From Plantactinospora mayteni (GTDB lineage Bacteria; Actinomycetota; Actinomycetes; Mycobacteriales; Micromonosporaceae), in contig NZ_BONX01000049.1 of NCBI RefSeq assembly GCF_016862935.1, positions 105,147 to 169,146 of the forward strand: a stretch of DNA of 64,000 nucleotides. Direction: 5' to 3'. Each line of letters opens with the position of its first letter. Position 1 is the first letter of the stretch. Made by a program: the position numbers and the translations under genes. The notes under the pieces were generated by a model that saw only the letters and a program-made list of their open reading frames with translations, did no database searches and was not told where the DNA came from. Below, piece by piece: positions 46,204-55,416 of the stretch.

Positions 46204-46841
46204 GTGTGGACCCGGGCGGAGCGCAGGACGTACCTCCGCCAGCACCGACCGATCCGTGGCCGACCGACGCCTCGGTCTCGCCCGGCTATCCGCCGCCGCC
46301 CACCCCAGACGACCCGCCGACCCCGACGCCGGGCTACCCCGGGCAGCCCTATCCGGTCAGCGGGCAGCCCTATCCGGGGTCCCCGCAGCCCTATCCGGTG
46401 CCGGCACAGACCTATCCGGTTCCGGCACAGACCTATCCGGGCGGAGGCCAGCCGGGCGGCGGAACGGCGTGGTCGCCCCCGGTCCGGCCGGAGCCGGTGG
46501 TCGCGCAGATCGGCGAGATCGCGGTCACCTCGTCGACGGTACGCACCCCGAGCGGCGACATCCCGCTGGCCGGCTCGCAGTGGCACGTGGCGGACTACTG
46601 GCAGAGCGAGCAGAAGATTCCGACCTGGGCGATCGTGGTGGCGGTGGTCGGCTTCTGCGTACTGACCGTGTTCAGCCTGCTGTTCCTGCTGGTCAAGGAG
46701 ACCGTCTACCGTGGAATGGTGCAGGTGACTGTCACCAACGGCGCGCGGCAGTACGTCGCCCGGATCCCGGTCACCGACCAGTTCCAGGTCCAGCAGATCC
46801 ACCAGCAGGTCAACTACGTACGCTCGCTGGCCGCGATCTGA
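46200..46841 (+). CDS. Single-pass membrane protein with Pro/Tyr-rich N-terminus
   Basis: A 213-residue protein. Residues 1-95 are a low-complexity cytoplasmic region with repeated QPYPV, QTYPV and GQPYPG units. Residues of about 100-140 are soluble, then one membrane helix (WAIVVAVVGFCVLTVFSLLFLL) precedes a C-terminal domain of about 45 residues with VQVTVTNGARQYVARIPVTD. Similar proteins occur widely in actinomycetes without a known role. Its ATG overlaps the micro-ORF stop. It converges with uppS; the short stem CCGGT-CAGCCG-ACCGG at about 46848-46864 may act as a terminator. Confidence 0.75.
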   Translation: MSVDPGGAQDVPPPAPTDPWPTDASVSPGYPPPPTPDDPPTPTPGYPGQPYPVSGQPYPGSPQPYPVPAQTYPVPAQTYPGGGQPGGGTAWSPPVRPEPVVAQIGEIAVTSSTVRTPSGDIPLAGSQWHVADYWQSEQKIPTWAIVVAVVGFCVLTVFSLLFLLVKETVYRGMVQVTVTNGARQYVARIPVTDQFQVQQIHQQVNYVRSLAAI

Positions 46842-46866
46842 GCCGCCCCGGTCAGCCGACCGGTGT

Positions 46867-47646
46867 TCAGGCGCCAAAGCGGCGTTGCCGGGCGGCGTAC
46901 GACCGCAGGGCGCGCAGGAAGTCGACGTACCGGAAGCCGGGCCAGTACGCGTCGCAGAAGTACAGCTCGGAGTAGGCCGCCTGCCAGAGCAGGAAACCGG
47001 ACATCCGCTGCTCGCCACTGGTCCGGATGATCAGGTCGGGGTCGGGCTGCCCCTGGGTGTAGAGGTGCGCCGCGATGTCCTCGGCGGTGAGCCGCTGGGC
47101 CAGTTCCGTCGGGGTCGTACCCGCCCGGGCCGCCTGGTCCAGCAGGGAGCGGATCGCGTCGACGACCTCCGCCCGGCCGTCGTAGCCAACCGCGATGGTC
47201 AGGTGGAACCTCGCCCCACGGTCGGCGGTCGCGTCCCGGGCCAGCTTCAGCGCGTGCCGGGTCGAGTCGGGCAGCGCGTCGAGCCGCCCGGCGAGGTGCA
47301 GCCGCCACCGGCCGGGACGTTCGGCGAGCCGGGCGGCGACGATCCGCTCGACCACCTCCTCCATCAGATACCGGACCTCGTCCGACGGCCGTTTGCGCAG
47401 GTTGTCGGTGGAGGCGACGAAGATCGTCACGTGTTCGATGCCGAGGTCGGCACACCAGCCGAGCACCTCGTCGACGTGCTCCCCGCCGTACCGGTGGCCG
47501 ACGCTCGGGTTCTCGAAGCCCTGCTTCCGGGCCCACCGCCGGTTGCCGTCCATCACCATCGCCACGTGCCGGGGCAGTGACCTGGTGACCAGCTGTGCCC
47601 GCAGGCGGCGGACGTACAGCCGGTAGAGCGCGTTCCGGAAGATCAT
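46867..47646 (-). CDS. uppS: Isoprenyl transferase (cis-prenyltransferase, UppS family)
   Basis: A 259-residue enzyme adding isopentenyl diphosphate units in cis to make prenyl diphosphate lipid carriers. It has HVAMVMDGNRRWARKQG with the catalytic Asp, HVTIFVASTDNLRKRP, and the C-terminal RTSGEQRMSGFLLWQAAYSE. The closest relation may be the short-chain (Z)-farnesyl diphosphate synthase type of mycobacteria, judging from the N-terminal MIFRNALYRLYVRRL; chain length cannot be decided here. ATG at 47646. A 17-bp inverted repeat lies just upstream (47674-47765). Confidence 0.93.
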   Translation of the reverse strand: MIFRNALYRLYVRRLRAQLVTRSLPRHVAMVMDGNRRWARKQGFENPSVGHRYGGEHVDEVLGWCADLGIEHVTIFVASTDNLRKRPSDEVRYLMEEVVERIVAARLAERPGRWRLHLAGRLDALPDSTRHALKLARDATADRGARFHLTIAVGYDGRAEVVDAIRSLLDQAARAGTTPTELAQRLTAEDIAAHLYTQGQPDPDLIIRTSGEQRMSGFLLWQAAYSELYFCDAYWPGFRYVDFLRALRSYAARQRRFGA

Positions 47647-47673
47647 TGTCGAACCGTAGCAACCCGTGACCAG

Positions 47674-47765
47674 TGAACCTTTTTCAACCTGAACCGCGCG
47701 GCGTGTGCGGCTCGACTTGCGCCTGCGGCCACGACGGACCGCAAGGGGAGGTTGAAAAAGGTTCA
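47674..47765. repeat. Perfect 17-bp inverted repeat with 58-nt spacer
   Basis: TGAACCTTTTTCAACCT at 47674-47690 is the exact reverse complement of the sequence at 47749-47765. The arms are A/T-rich islands in GC-rich DNA. The spacer is GC-rich and has no ORF. It lies between the ligase stop and the uppS start, both on the minus strand, so it could be a terminator, an operator pair or a tiny mobile-element relic. Confidence 0.85.
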
Positions 47766-47790
47766 GTCGGGGTGGATTCCCCGACGGCGG

Positions 47791-49563
47791 TCAGTCGGGA
47801 CGCCGACCTGCGTGGATGGCGCGTACGGTGTCGATGGTGTCCGCCTCCGCCGCGCTCTTGTCGTGGCGGTAGCGCAGCACCCGGGCGAAGCGCAGCGCCA
47901 CGCCGCCCGGATAGCGGGGACTGCTCTGCACCCCGTCGAAGGCGATCTCCACGACCTGCTCGGGGCGTACCCGGACCACCCAGTCACCGCGCTCCACCGC
48001 CAACTCCTGGAACCGCTCGGTCTGCCAACGCAGCAACTCGTCGGTCAGCCCCTTGAAGGTCTTGCCGAGCATCACGAATCCGCCGGTCTCGGGATCACGG
48101 GCGCCGAGGTGGAGGTTCGACAGCCAGCCCTTGCGTCGGCCGTTGCCCCACTCCACGGCGAGCACCACGAGGTCGAGGGTGTGCCTCGGCTTCACCTTGA
48201 TCCAGGCGGCACCCCGCCGCCCCGCGTCGTACGCCGCCTCCGGCGCCTTGACCACGATGCCCTCGTGCCCGGCGTCGACCGCCGCGGCGAACGCCTCGGA
48301 CGCCTGCTCGACCGTGTCGACGGTGATCCGTTCGACGAGCTGTGCCGCCGAGACGGTGCGGGCCAGCGCGGCCCAGCGTTCGTGCCCCGGCGCGTCGAGC
48401 AGGTCGACGCCGTCCAGATGCAGGATGTCGAAGAAGTACGGCGTCAGCACGACTCCGCCGCTGGTGTTCGCCGCCGCCAGCACCGACGGGGCGGCGGCGA
48501 CCGGACGGTCCGGCCCGGGGATCTCGGCGGGCGCCGTTCCGGAGGTGCCGATCCGGGGCACCTCGGAGAGGTCCACCGGGCCCACCGCCCGTACCGACCC
48601 GGCCGTCGACGGTGCGACCGGCGCCGCCCCGAAACTCCGGGTGCCGCCCTCGGCGGCATCGGCACCGTCGCCGGATCCCGGCTCACCCGAGGCGCCGACG
48701 GCCCGGCGGGCTCCCCTGGTGGCCGCCCGGCTGGCGGTCTCCTGGAACGGTCGTGGCCGGCCGGACGCGTCGAGCGCGATCGCCTCGCCGTCCAGCACCA
48801 GCTCGCGGGCCGGCAGGGAGCGCACCGCCGCCACCACCTCGGGAACCCGGGAGGTGATCTCGTCGAGGCTGCGGGTGAAGACCGCGATGTCGTCGCCGGA
48901 GCGGTGCACCTGGATGCGGATGCCGTCGAGCTTCACGTCGACCACAGCCGGCAGCCCGACCGCGGTCAGCGCCTCCTCGACCGATGCCGCGCTCTGCGCC
49001 AGCATCGGCGCGAGCGGGCGGCCGACCCGCAACGCGAACCCGGTCAGCGCGCCCGAGCCGCCGGTGAGCGCGGCCACCGCGACCGTCTTCAGGTCACCGG
49101 CGAGCAGCAGGGCCCGGCGGACCGCCGGCAGCGGCACCTCGGCCGCCCGGGCGATCGCCTCGGCCAGCAGGCCGGCCTGGGCGCCCTGCCGCAGCTCACC
49201 GCTGAACAGGCCGAGCAGCAGCCGCCGCTCCTCGACGGTGGCGGCGCCGAAGAGGGCGGCCAGCAGCTCACGGCGGCGCTGCTGCGAGCCCGGCCCGCGC
49301 ACCTCGGCCAACTCGGCTATCGCCGCGTCGACGCCGGCCACCGTCAGGGTGGGCTGCTCGGCCGCTGGCGGCAGCTCGCGGAGGCTGGCGTAACCGACCC
49401 CGGTCTGCCGCTGGCGCAGCTCTCCGGCCAGATAGCCCGAGCCGGCGACGAGTTCCTCCGGGGCGAGGTTGCGCAGCGCCTCGGCGAGCAGCTCGACCTT
49501 GGCCCGCCGCCCCGAGGTGGCGGCGACGGCGGCGGAGGTGGCTGCCAGGTCAACAAAGCGCAC
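47791..49563 (-). CDS. ATP-dependent DNA ligase (LigB type)
   Basis: A 590-residue ligase. An N-terminal DNA-binding domain (residues 1-185) with [19 protein letters not shown] precedes the adenylation domain with the catalytic Lys in [12 protein letters not shown] (K211). Further motifs are [45 protein letters not shown] and AAWIKVKP; the OB domain closes the protein. Residues of about 280-370 are a low-complexity Ala/Gly/Ser/Pro insert between FQETASR and [13 protein letters not shown], absent from typical members. Such ligases are non-essential accessories to NAD ligase in actinobacteria. Confidence 0.93.
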   Translation of the reverse strand: MRFVDLAATSAAVAATSGRRAKVELLAEALRNLAPEELVAGSGYLAGELRQRQTGVGYASLRELPPAAEQPTLTVAGVDAAIAELAEVRGPGSQQRRRELLAALFGAATVEERRLLLGLFSGELRQGAQAGLLAEAIARAAEVPLPAVRRALLLAGDLKTVAVAALTGGSGALTGFALRVGRPLAPMLAQSAASVEEALTAVGLPAVVDVKLDGIRIQVHRSGDDIAVFTRSLDEITSRVPEVVAAVRSLPARELVLDGEAIALDASGRPRPFQETASRAATRGARRAVGASGEPGSGDGADAAEGGTRSFGAAPVAPSTAGSVRAVGPVDLSEVPRIGTSGTAPAEIPGPDRPVAAAPSVLAAANTSGGVVLTPYFFDILHLDGVDLLDAPGHERWAALARTVSAAQLVERITVDTVEQASEAFAAAVDAGHEGIVVKAPEAAYDAGRRGAAWIKVKPRHTLDLVVLAVEWGNGRRKGWLSNLHLGARDPETGGFVMLGKTFKGLTDELLRWQTERFQELAVERGDWVVRVRPEQVVEIAFDGVQSSPRYPGGVALRFARVLRYRHDKSAAEADTIDTVRAIHAGRRPD

Positions 49564-49641
49564 GGCTCCATCCTGGCAGCCACCACCGACAACTTTCCGG
49601 CCGGCCCGCCCTCGTCCCCCGGCTGAGCTGGGTGGGGACGG

Positions 49642-49848
49642 TTAGGCCGGGGCAGGCTCCTCGATGCGTAGGCCACGGGCACGCACGCCGTCGGCCACCC
49701 GGGCGAGGGCGGCGTCGAGCGCGCAGAGAACGGTGGAAAGCTCGCCGAGCTGGTCCCGGAGCGCATCCTCGGACCACGCGGAGACGTCGACGTCCCGCAG
49801 CGCACTGACCGCGGCGTCGAGCCGCGCGATGGTCTCGTTCGTACTCAT
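49642..49848 (-). CDS. Small helical protein resembling the DUF222/13E12 N-terminus
   Basis: A 68-residue, probably two-helix protein (TIARLDAAVSALRDVDVSAW, then EDALRDQLGELSTVLCALDA). The pattern recalls the start of DUF222 (13E12 repeat) HNH proteins, which are normally above 300 residues, so this is either a stand-alone small protein or a remnant. ATG at 49848 has no ribosome site but a TAAGAT hexamer at 49861-49856 places the likely transcription start at the ATG, so the mRNA is probably leaderless. Confidence 0.6.
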   Translation of the reverse strand: MSTNETIARLDAAVSALRDVDVSAWSEDALRDQLGELSTVLCALDAALARVADGVRARGLRIEEPAPA

Positions 49849-49855
49849 GTACTAA

Positions 49856-49861
49856 ATCTTA
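49856..49861 (-). promoter_or_regulatory. Likely -10 element of a leaderless mRNA
   Basis: TAAGAT on the minus strand ends 7 nt before the ATG at 49848. This spacing is typical for leaderless actinobacterial transcripts. No -35 box matching consensus was found. Confidence 0.5.
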
Positions 49862-50032
49862 CCGCCTCGGCGATCCCGCCGGGCGCTTTCTCCGCTTTCT
49901 TCCCGCGAACCTCCGCTGGTGGGACGAGTGGGCTATCTTTCGACTACGGACATCCGTCCTCTGTCCACACTCCCCTCCAGCCAGACGCGGCCCGTTTCCG
50001 GGCCCGGGCTCCGGCGAAACCCCCGGAGAGTC

Positions 50033-51724
50033 ATGACGAACGCCATCCTCCGCCCAGGCAGACGGGTCGGCGCGGCTGCCGCCGCAGTGCTCGCGACGCT
50101 CGCCCTCACCGTCGCGCCCACCCCGGCGCACGCCGCCGCGCAGCCCCGGCTGGAAGTCTCCGGCCCGGTCGACGCGACGATCGACAGCGCCGGCACGACC
50201 ATCGGCTTCCACCTCCGCAACACCGGGGACACCCCGGCCACCTCGGTCAACGCGGTCTACGACGCCCAGCCCACCACCGGCGACGTCCTCTTTTCGGTCC
50301 CGTCCGGGTCCGAGGACTGCCGGCAGTCGCGGAAGGCGGCGGACTGCCGACACGGCGACCTGGCGCCGGGCCAGGAGCGGCTGGTCGAGCCGATCGTGCT
50401 GCGCAGTGCCCCGGACGCCCGGCCAGGCCCGGCCGGGACCGTGCGGGTCAGCCTCTCGGCCCAGGGCCCCGACGGCGCGGTCTCGGCGACGTACGAGCTT
50501 CCGGTGAGCATCCGGGCCACCGGATCCGGCCTGGTGGCCGAGGTCGACGACCTCGGTTCCGCGCAGCAGCGGGTCGGCGGCGGCGACCGGCGACCGCTGC
50601 ACGCCACCGTCTTCAACTTCGGAAACAGCCCGCTGCCCGGCTTCCTGCTGACCATCACCCTCCCGCTCGGGGCGACCTTCGCCGAGCGGTACGGAGACTG
50701 CGTCTACGGCGACGGCCTCCCCGGCGAGCCACCGGAGGGCTACGTCTACGGCCCGCAGCGGGTGACCTGCCCGATGCACCTGATCCTGGAACCGGGCAAC
50801 GGAGTCGCCTTCTCCGATCCGGTCTCCGGCGACGCGGCGTTCAACGTCGTCTTCGGCAAGAACCTGCCGGGGCCCGCCGAGGAGACCGGCCGGTTCGAGG
50901 CCGGCGTACTGGACCAGCCGCTCCCCGAGGCCCAACGCAAGGCCGGAGCACCGGACGGCCCGTCGCTGGCCGGCAAGCTCGCCGAACTGCGGGCCAAGGC
51001 GGAGCAGCGGGCCGGGACCGGAGAGCACTCCCTGGCCAAGCCCCGCACGCCGGAGCAGCAGGGCGGGGGCGAGCAGCGGAGCACGCCGGGCCGGCAGGCC
51101 ACGACCGGCGGCGCCGACCCGGCCCGGGTGGCCGCCGGTGCCGAGCCCAACGTCGCCGAGTTCAGCATCTGGACCAAACCCAACAGCCACGACCTGGAGG
51201 TACGCGCGACCTCGGCCACCGGCGCGGTCGGTGACACGGTGGAGGTGCCGTACACGGTCACCAACCACGGGCCGTCGGACGGCGGCGCCGCCTGGCGGAT
51301 CGTCGCGCCGAGCGGCACCGTGCTGCTGCCCAGCCAGTGGTGCACGTTCCGGGACGAGCAGGGTGAGCCGGTCGCCGAACTGACCGAGGTCGACTGCGGT
51401 ACCGAGAGCCAGTGGCCGGCGACCGCCTCCGGCCAGGGCGTGGTGTCGTCCGTCGTACGGGTCAAGATCAAGTCTGCACCGGGTACGGACGGCACGATCA
51501 CGATCCGGGGCCTCGGCCCGTCGACGGAGACCGGTCCGAAGAGCAACACCGCGCAGCTCCTGATCAACGAGCCGGGCGGTGGTGGTGGCGACGACGGGCT
51601 CCCGATCACCGGGGTCCGGACCGGTCCGATCGCCGCGCTCGGTGGCAGCGCCCTGCTCCTCGGCGCGGTGCTGCTGCTGCTCGGCCGGCGGCGCCGGTCG
51701 ACGGCACCCCCACCCTCCGAGTAA
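50033..51724 (+). CDS. LPxTG-type cell surface protein with DUF11-like domains
   Basis: A 563-residue exported protein. A signal peptide covers residues 1-36 (ending APTPAHA). Two or more Ig-like/DUF11-type domains follow (FHLRNTGDTPATSVNAVYDA; VEVPYTVTNHGPSDGGAAWR), joined by an Ala/Arg/Glu/Gln-rich helical linker around residues 300-365. The C-terminus has the sorting signal LPITG, a membrane helix (PIAALGGSALLLGAVLLLLG) and RRRR. It should be fixed to the wall by a sortase, possibly the class F enzyme at 20959 or one outside the window. ATG at 50033 follows GGAGAG. Confidence 0.87.
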   Translation: MTNAILRPGRRVGAAAAAVLATLALTVAPTPAHAAAQPRLEVSGPVDATIDSAGTTIGFHLRNTGDTPATSVNAVYDAQPTTGDVLFSVPSGSEDCRQSRKAADCRHGDLAPGQERLVEPIVLRSAPDARPGPAGTVRVSLSAQGPDGAVSATYELPVSIRATGSGLVAEVDDLGSAQQRVGGGDRRPLHATVFNFGNSPLPGFLLTITLPLGATFAERYGDCVYGDGLPGEPPEGYVYGPQRVTCPMHLILEPGNGVAFSDPVSGDAAFNVVFGKNLPGPAEETGRFEAGVLDQPLPEAQRKAGAPDGPSLAGKLAELRAKAEQRAGTGEHSLAKPRTPEQQGGGEQRSTPGRQATTGGADPARVAAGAEPNVAEFSIWTKPNSHDLEVRATSATGAVGDTVEVPYTVTNHGPSDGGAAWRIVAPSGTVLLPSQWCTFRDEQGEPVAELTEVDCGTESQWPATASGQGVVSSVVRVKIKSAPGTDGTITIRGLGPSTETGPKSNTAQLLINEPGGGGGDDGLPITGVRTGPIAALGGSALLLGAVLLLLGRRRRSTAPPPSE

Positions 51725-51831
51725 CCGGATACGCGCGCCGGGCAGGCGTGTCGACGCGTCCGGGGGTCGTGACCCGCAGATCCGGGTTCCGACCCCCGCA
51801 CGCCCTGCCCCGATCCCGCACGCTCGATCCA

Positions 51832-51881
51832 GACCCCGCTGACCGGGCGGTCAGACCGGGACGGTCAGGCCGGGCGGGGTC
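51832..51881. terminator. Repeat-rich hairpin between convergent genes
   Basis: GACCCCGC at 51832 pairs with GCGGGGTC ending at 51881, enclosing three related copies of GACCGGG/GGTCAG. It spans the stop of the M20 gene (-) and lies 108 nt after the stop of the LPxTG protein gene (+). Confidence 0.5.
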
Positions 51882-53244
51882 AGCCGGCGGCGGTCGCCTC
51901 GGCGACGTTGGCCAGCAGCAGCGCCTCGGCCAGGCAGACCCGGGCGAACTCGCCCAGGTGCAGGCTCTCGTTCGGCCCGTGGGCCCGCGCGTACGGGTCC
52001 TCGACGCCGGTCACCAGGATCGCGGCGTTCGGGAACATCCGGCGGAACGTCTCGATGAACGGGATGGAGCCGCCGACGCCCATGTCCACCGGCTCGACGC
52101 CGTCCCAGGCGGTCCGGAAGGCGGCCCGGGCCGCGTCGTACATCGGGCCCGTGGCGTCGATCACGCACGGCTCGCCGTCGTGTTCCAGGGTCACGGTGAC
52201 GGTCGCGCCGTACGGGGCGTACCGGCGCAGGTGCTCGGTCAGCGCGGCGTACGCCTTCGCGGCCTGATCGCCCGGGGCCAGCCGGACGCTCAGCTTGGCC
52301 TTCGCCGACGGCACCAGCGCGTTCGGCGCCTCGGCGGTCGACGGTGCGTCCAGGCCGATCACCGAGATCGCCGGCTTGTTCCAGAACCGGTCGGTCAGCC
52401 GCCCGGTGCCGATGAACGAGACCCCGTCGAGCATCCCGGCCTCGGTACGCAGCCGCTCCTCCGGATAGTCGACGGTGGCCCCCGCCGCGCTGACCAGCCC
52501 CTCCACCGCCACGTCACCGGACGGGTCGTGCAGGGTGGCGAGGAGCTGGCAGAGCGTGGTCAGCGCATCCGGTACGCCGCCGCCGAACATGCCGCTGTGC
52601 ACGGCCTGGGAGAGGGTACGGACCTCCACGAAGCAGTTGACGATGCCACGCAGCGAGGTCGTCAACGCCGGTACGCCGATGTCCCAGTTGCCGGAGTCGG
52701 CGATCACGATCACGTCGGCGGCGATCTCGTCCCGGTGCTCGGCGAGGAGCCGCTCCAGCGAGTCGGAGCCGTACTCCTCCTCACCCTCGACGAAGAGCAC
52801 CACGCCGACCGGCAGCGCGTCGCCGAAGGCCCGCAACGCGGCGACGTGGGCCAGCACGCCGGCCTTGTCGTCGGCGGCGCCCCGCCCGTAGAGCCGGCCG
52901 TCGCGCTCCACCGGCTCGAAGGGGTCGCTCTGCCACAGGCTCAGGTCCCCGACCGGCTGCACGTCGTGGTGCGCGTACAGCATCACGGTCGGCGCGCCGG
53001 GCGGCGCCGGACGCCGGCCGATCACCGCCGGCTGGCCGCCGGACCGGACCACCCGCACGTCGAGGGAGCAGCCGCGCAGCAGTTCGGCGACCGCCTCGGC
53101 GGAACGCTCGACCTGGGAGTGGTCGAAACCGTCGAAGGCGATGCCGGGGATCCGGACCAGCCGCTCCAGGTCGGCCCGTACGCCGGGCAGCTCACGCTCG
53201 ATCGCGGCACGCAGTTCGGACTCGGTGCGGAAAGTCGTGGTCAT
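51880..53244 (-). CDS. M20-family dipeptidase/metallopeptidase
   Basis: A 454-residue cytosolic zinc dipeptidase of the CNDP/PepV-like M20 group. Metal and active-site segments are VMLYAHHDVQP, RLYGRGAADDKAG and VVLFVEGEEEYGS, with the dimerisation domain between about residues 200 and 340. The C-terminal ligand segment is PYARAHGPNESLHLGEF. No signal peptide is present. ATG at 53244. Probable role: breakdown of small peptides, in line with the peptide importer at the left end. Confidence 0.94.
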   Translation of the reverse strand: MTTTFRTESELRAAIERELPGVRADLERLVRIPGIAFDGFDHSQVERSAEAVAELLRGCSLDVRVVRSGGQPAVIGRRPAPPGAPTVMLYAHHDVQPVGDLSLWQSDPFEPVERDGRLYGRGAADDKAGVLAHVAALRAFGDALPVGVVLFVEGEEEYGSDSLERLLAEHRDEIAADVIVIADSGNWDIGVPALTTSLRGIVNCFVEVRTLSQAVHSGMFGGGVPDALTTLCQLLATLHDPSGDVAVEGLVSAAGATVDYPEERLRTEAGMLDGVSFIGTGRLTDRFWNKPAISVIGLDAPSTAEAPNALVPSAKAKLSVRLAPGDQAAKAYAALTEHLRRYAPYGATVTVTLEHDGEPCVIDATGPMYDAARAAFRTAWDGVEPVDMGVGGSIPFIETFRRMFPNAAILVTGVEDPYARAHGPNESLHLGEFARVCLAEALLLANVAEATAAG

Positions 53245-53276
53245 GGAAAAGATCGTAGGCGGCGCCGAGCCAGCGT

Positions 53277-53400
53277 GATCGTCCGAGGTCCCCGGGCTCC
53301 CCAGCGTCCGGGTCCCGGCCCGGGATCATCCGAGTCCCCGGGACTCTCGGTCGTCCGGCTCCCCGGGCCGTCATCGTCCGAGTCCCCGGGACCCCGTGCC
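53277..53400. repeat. Degenerate direct repeats CGTCCGAGTCCCCGGG
   Basis: Four or five imperfect copies of a unit like ATCGTCCGAGTCCCCGGG fill the gap between the M20 and M48 genes, for example near 53278, 53329 and 53375. They contain self-complementary CCCCGGG/CCCGGG cores. Confidence 0.75.
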
Positions 53401-53448
53401 GAGCCCTCGAAGCCGTTCGGTCGTCGCGGACGAGTCGTCGAGCCGGTG

Positions 53449-54627
53449 CTACCGGGCTTCCTCGGCCGGCGGTTCCGGCCCGTCGCCGTCGGCTCCGGCG
53501 CCCGGGTCGGCCGGGTCGGCGGGGCCGGTCGCGCCCGGCTTGCCGCTTCGGCGGGTACGACCGGCGGCCCGGGCGGCGGCCTCCCCGGCCGCGTTCATCC
53601 AGGAGCGGGCCCGGCCCGCGCTGCCGCCGGCCCAGTCGCCGAGGTCACTGGCGCCGTCGCCGAGCCGGCGCAGCAGGCCGACCAACGGGTCCTGGGAACG
53701 TCCGAACGCCTCCCGGTACGACTCCGCCGCAGCCTTGATCTCGGCGGATACCGAGGTCAGGTCGTCGTCCTCCCGGCGCGGATAGTCACCGCCGAGCAGT
53801 CGGGCGTACTCGCCGGAGTCGACCCATCTGCGCAGGTCCGCCGTCCGAGCCACCGGCACCGGGTGGGTACTCCAGGCGGTCATCCGGATCTTGTGCAGGC
53901 TGTCCCGGAGGTCGCCGCCGCCCTCGTACTCGGATGCCTGCTCCAGGAAGGCGGCCGTGTCGATCTGGCTCAGGTCGCCGCCGCCGGCCAGCTTCATCAG
54001 CACCCGCACCGCCGCCGCCGGGTCCTGGCCGGCGAGCAGCCCGGCCCGGTCGCCCGACAGCTCCGCCTTGCGCCACCACTCCAGCATCGCGGCGATGATC
54101 GCCCGGAGTGCGAGCGCACCGACCGGCAGCCAGCTCAGGTTGGCCGCCCACCGGGTCAGGATGGTCAGGATGGTCTTGTAGACGGCGTGCCCGCTGCCCA
54201 CGTGGCCCAGCTCGTGGCCGAGCAGGAAGCGAAGCTCGTCGTCGTCGAACTGGCTGACACAGGCCGAGCTGATCACGATGAACGGCCGGTCGAGGCCGAT
54301 CGCCTCACCGGTCAGCCATGGCGACTGGGTCACGAAGAGTTCCGGCAGCTCGGTCACGTCAAGCGCGGCGCCCGCCTCGGCGTAGAGCCGGTAGACCCGC
54401 GGATACTGCCGGTGGTCGACCCGGATCGCGGCGGCGAGGTAGGAGAGCCGGAAACCGCGCTCGTTCCACATCCCGAAGAACGCCTTGACCACGTCGTCGA
54501 AGCCGCGCAACTCGCGCAGTGCGGTCAGCGCGCCACGGTCGGCCGGATGTTCCCAGGCCCGGGAGCTGATTCCGCCGAGTACCACCCGCCGTCGGGCGGG
54601 AGTGCCACTCGTACCGCCTGCCGTCAT
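53449..54627 (-). CDS. M48-family metalloprotease, Ste24/HtpX-like
   Basis: A 392-residue zinc protease. The catalytic motif HELGH lies near residues 138-142 (FLLGHELGHVGSGHAVYKT). It is followed by two hydrophobic stretches (TRWAANLSWLPVGALALRAI) and the third-ligand region EWWRKAELSGDRAGLLA. The C-terminal 130 residues include a regulatory helical part and a low-complexity tail GKPGATGPADPADPGAGADG. The N-terminal half precedes the catalytic motif as in actinobacterial members. ATG at 54627 is chosen over a long open extension that has no family match. Confidence 0.88.
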   Translation of the reverse strand: MTAGGTSGTPARRRVVLGGISSRAWEHPADRGALTALRELRGFDDVVKAFFGMWNERGFRLSYLAAAIRVDHRQYPRVYRLYAEAGAALDVTELPELFVTQSPWLTGEAIGLDRPFIVISSACVSQFDDDELRFLLGHELGHVGSGHAVYKTILTILTRWAANLSWLPVGALALRAIIAAMLEWWRKAELSGDRAGLLAGQDPAAAVRVLMKLAGGGDLSQIDTAAFLEQASEYEGGGDLRDSLHKIRMTAWSTHPVPVARTADLRRWVDSGEYARLLGGDYPRREDDDLTSVSAEIKAAAESYREAFGRSQDPLVGLLRRLGDGASDLGDWAGGSAGRARSWMNAAGEAAARAAGRTRRSGKPGATGPADPADPGAGADGDGPEPPAEEAR

Positions 54628-54764
54628 GGTGTCCCCCCGCCCGCCGCTGCGTCGGCCCGTACTGCCGATCGTGCCGCAGCGATCCGGATACGTCCATAAG
54701 CGGACCAGGGTCAGTCCGTCACCGGACCCGGACGTGGTGCCGCACCGGAGCCGGACGGAGTTCC

Positions 54765-55367
54765 TCACCGGAGCCGGACGAAGGTGGCGCCGTCCAGCGC
54801 CGGGCCGGCGGCGCCGTCCACCACCAGGTCGGCCCGTTCGACGGTACGGTCCGCGGCGAAGTGCGCCCGCTCGCCGCGACGCCAGACCGTGAGCTGGGGT
54901 GTCAGCGCCTCGCCGTCCCGAGCCAGGGTACGGTCCCGGCACAGTTCCGCCGGTGCGGTCACGAAGGCGGCGAGGGTCAGTTCGGTGGCGATGACCGCGC
55001 GGGCGCTGGAGACTCCTTCGACGATCACCACCGGGGCGGGCGGCAGCACGGTCCAGTCCTGCCCGAAGCGGCCCCGGGTCCAGTCGTACCGGCGGTAGCG
55101 TGCCGCCCGGCCGGCACGTAGCGGGGCGAGTATCCACTCCTCCAGCCGGGGCCAGAAGGTGAACTGGTCCGCCCAGCCGTCGAGCAGGTCATCGGTGTGC
55201 AGCACCGGCGTGACGGCGTCGAGCGCGTCGGCCAGCCTGTCGGCGAAGACCGTCTTGCCGGCTCCGCTCGGCCCGTCGACCGCGACCAGTCGGGTTCGCC
55301 CCAGCCGGGCCGGTTGGCGCCGGATCCGTGCCGCCAACTCGGCGTACGACTCGACGACGGGTGCCAT
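54765..55367 (-). CDS. Uridine kinase-like P-loop kinase
   Basis: A 200-residue P-loop kinase. Walker A DGPSGAGKT lies at residues 31-39; a lid/base region HTDDLLDGWADQFTFWPRL and an Arg-rich helix RYRRYDWTRGRF resemble uridine/pantothenate kinase-type enzymes. The actual acceptor is not certain. ATG at 55367 (MAPVVESYAEL) is preferred to 55409 because family similarity begins there. Divergent from the rhodanese gene by 49 nt. Confidence 0.82.
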   Translation of the reverse strand: MAPVVESYAELAARIRRQPARLGRTRLVAVDGPSGAGKTVFADRLADALDAVTPVLHTDDLLDGWADQFTFWPRLEEWILAPLRAGRAARYRRYDWTRGRFGQDWTVLPPAPVVIVEGVSSARAVIATELTLAAFVTAPAELCRDRTLARDGEALTPQLTVWRRGERAHFAADRTVERADLVVDGAAGPALDGATFVRLR

Positions 55368-55416
55368 CCGGCCGACCCTACTCTCCGCTGATCTGGGCCG
55401 GGGAGACAATGATCCA

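Noticed and set aside
51412..54699. A 1095-codon open frame on the + strand
   Set aside because: It runs antisense to the M20 and M48 genes and has no recognisable motif.
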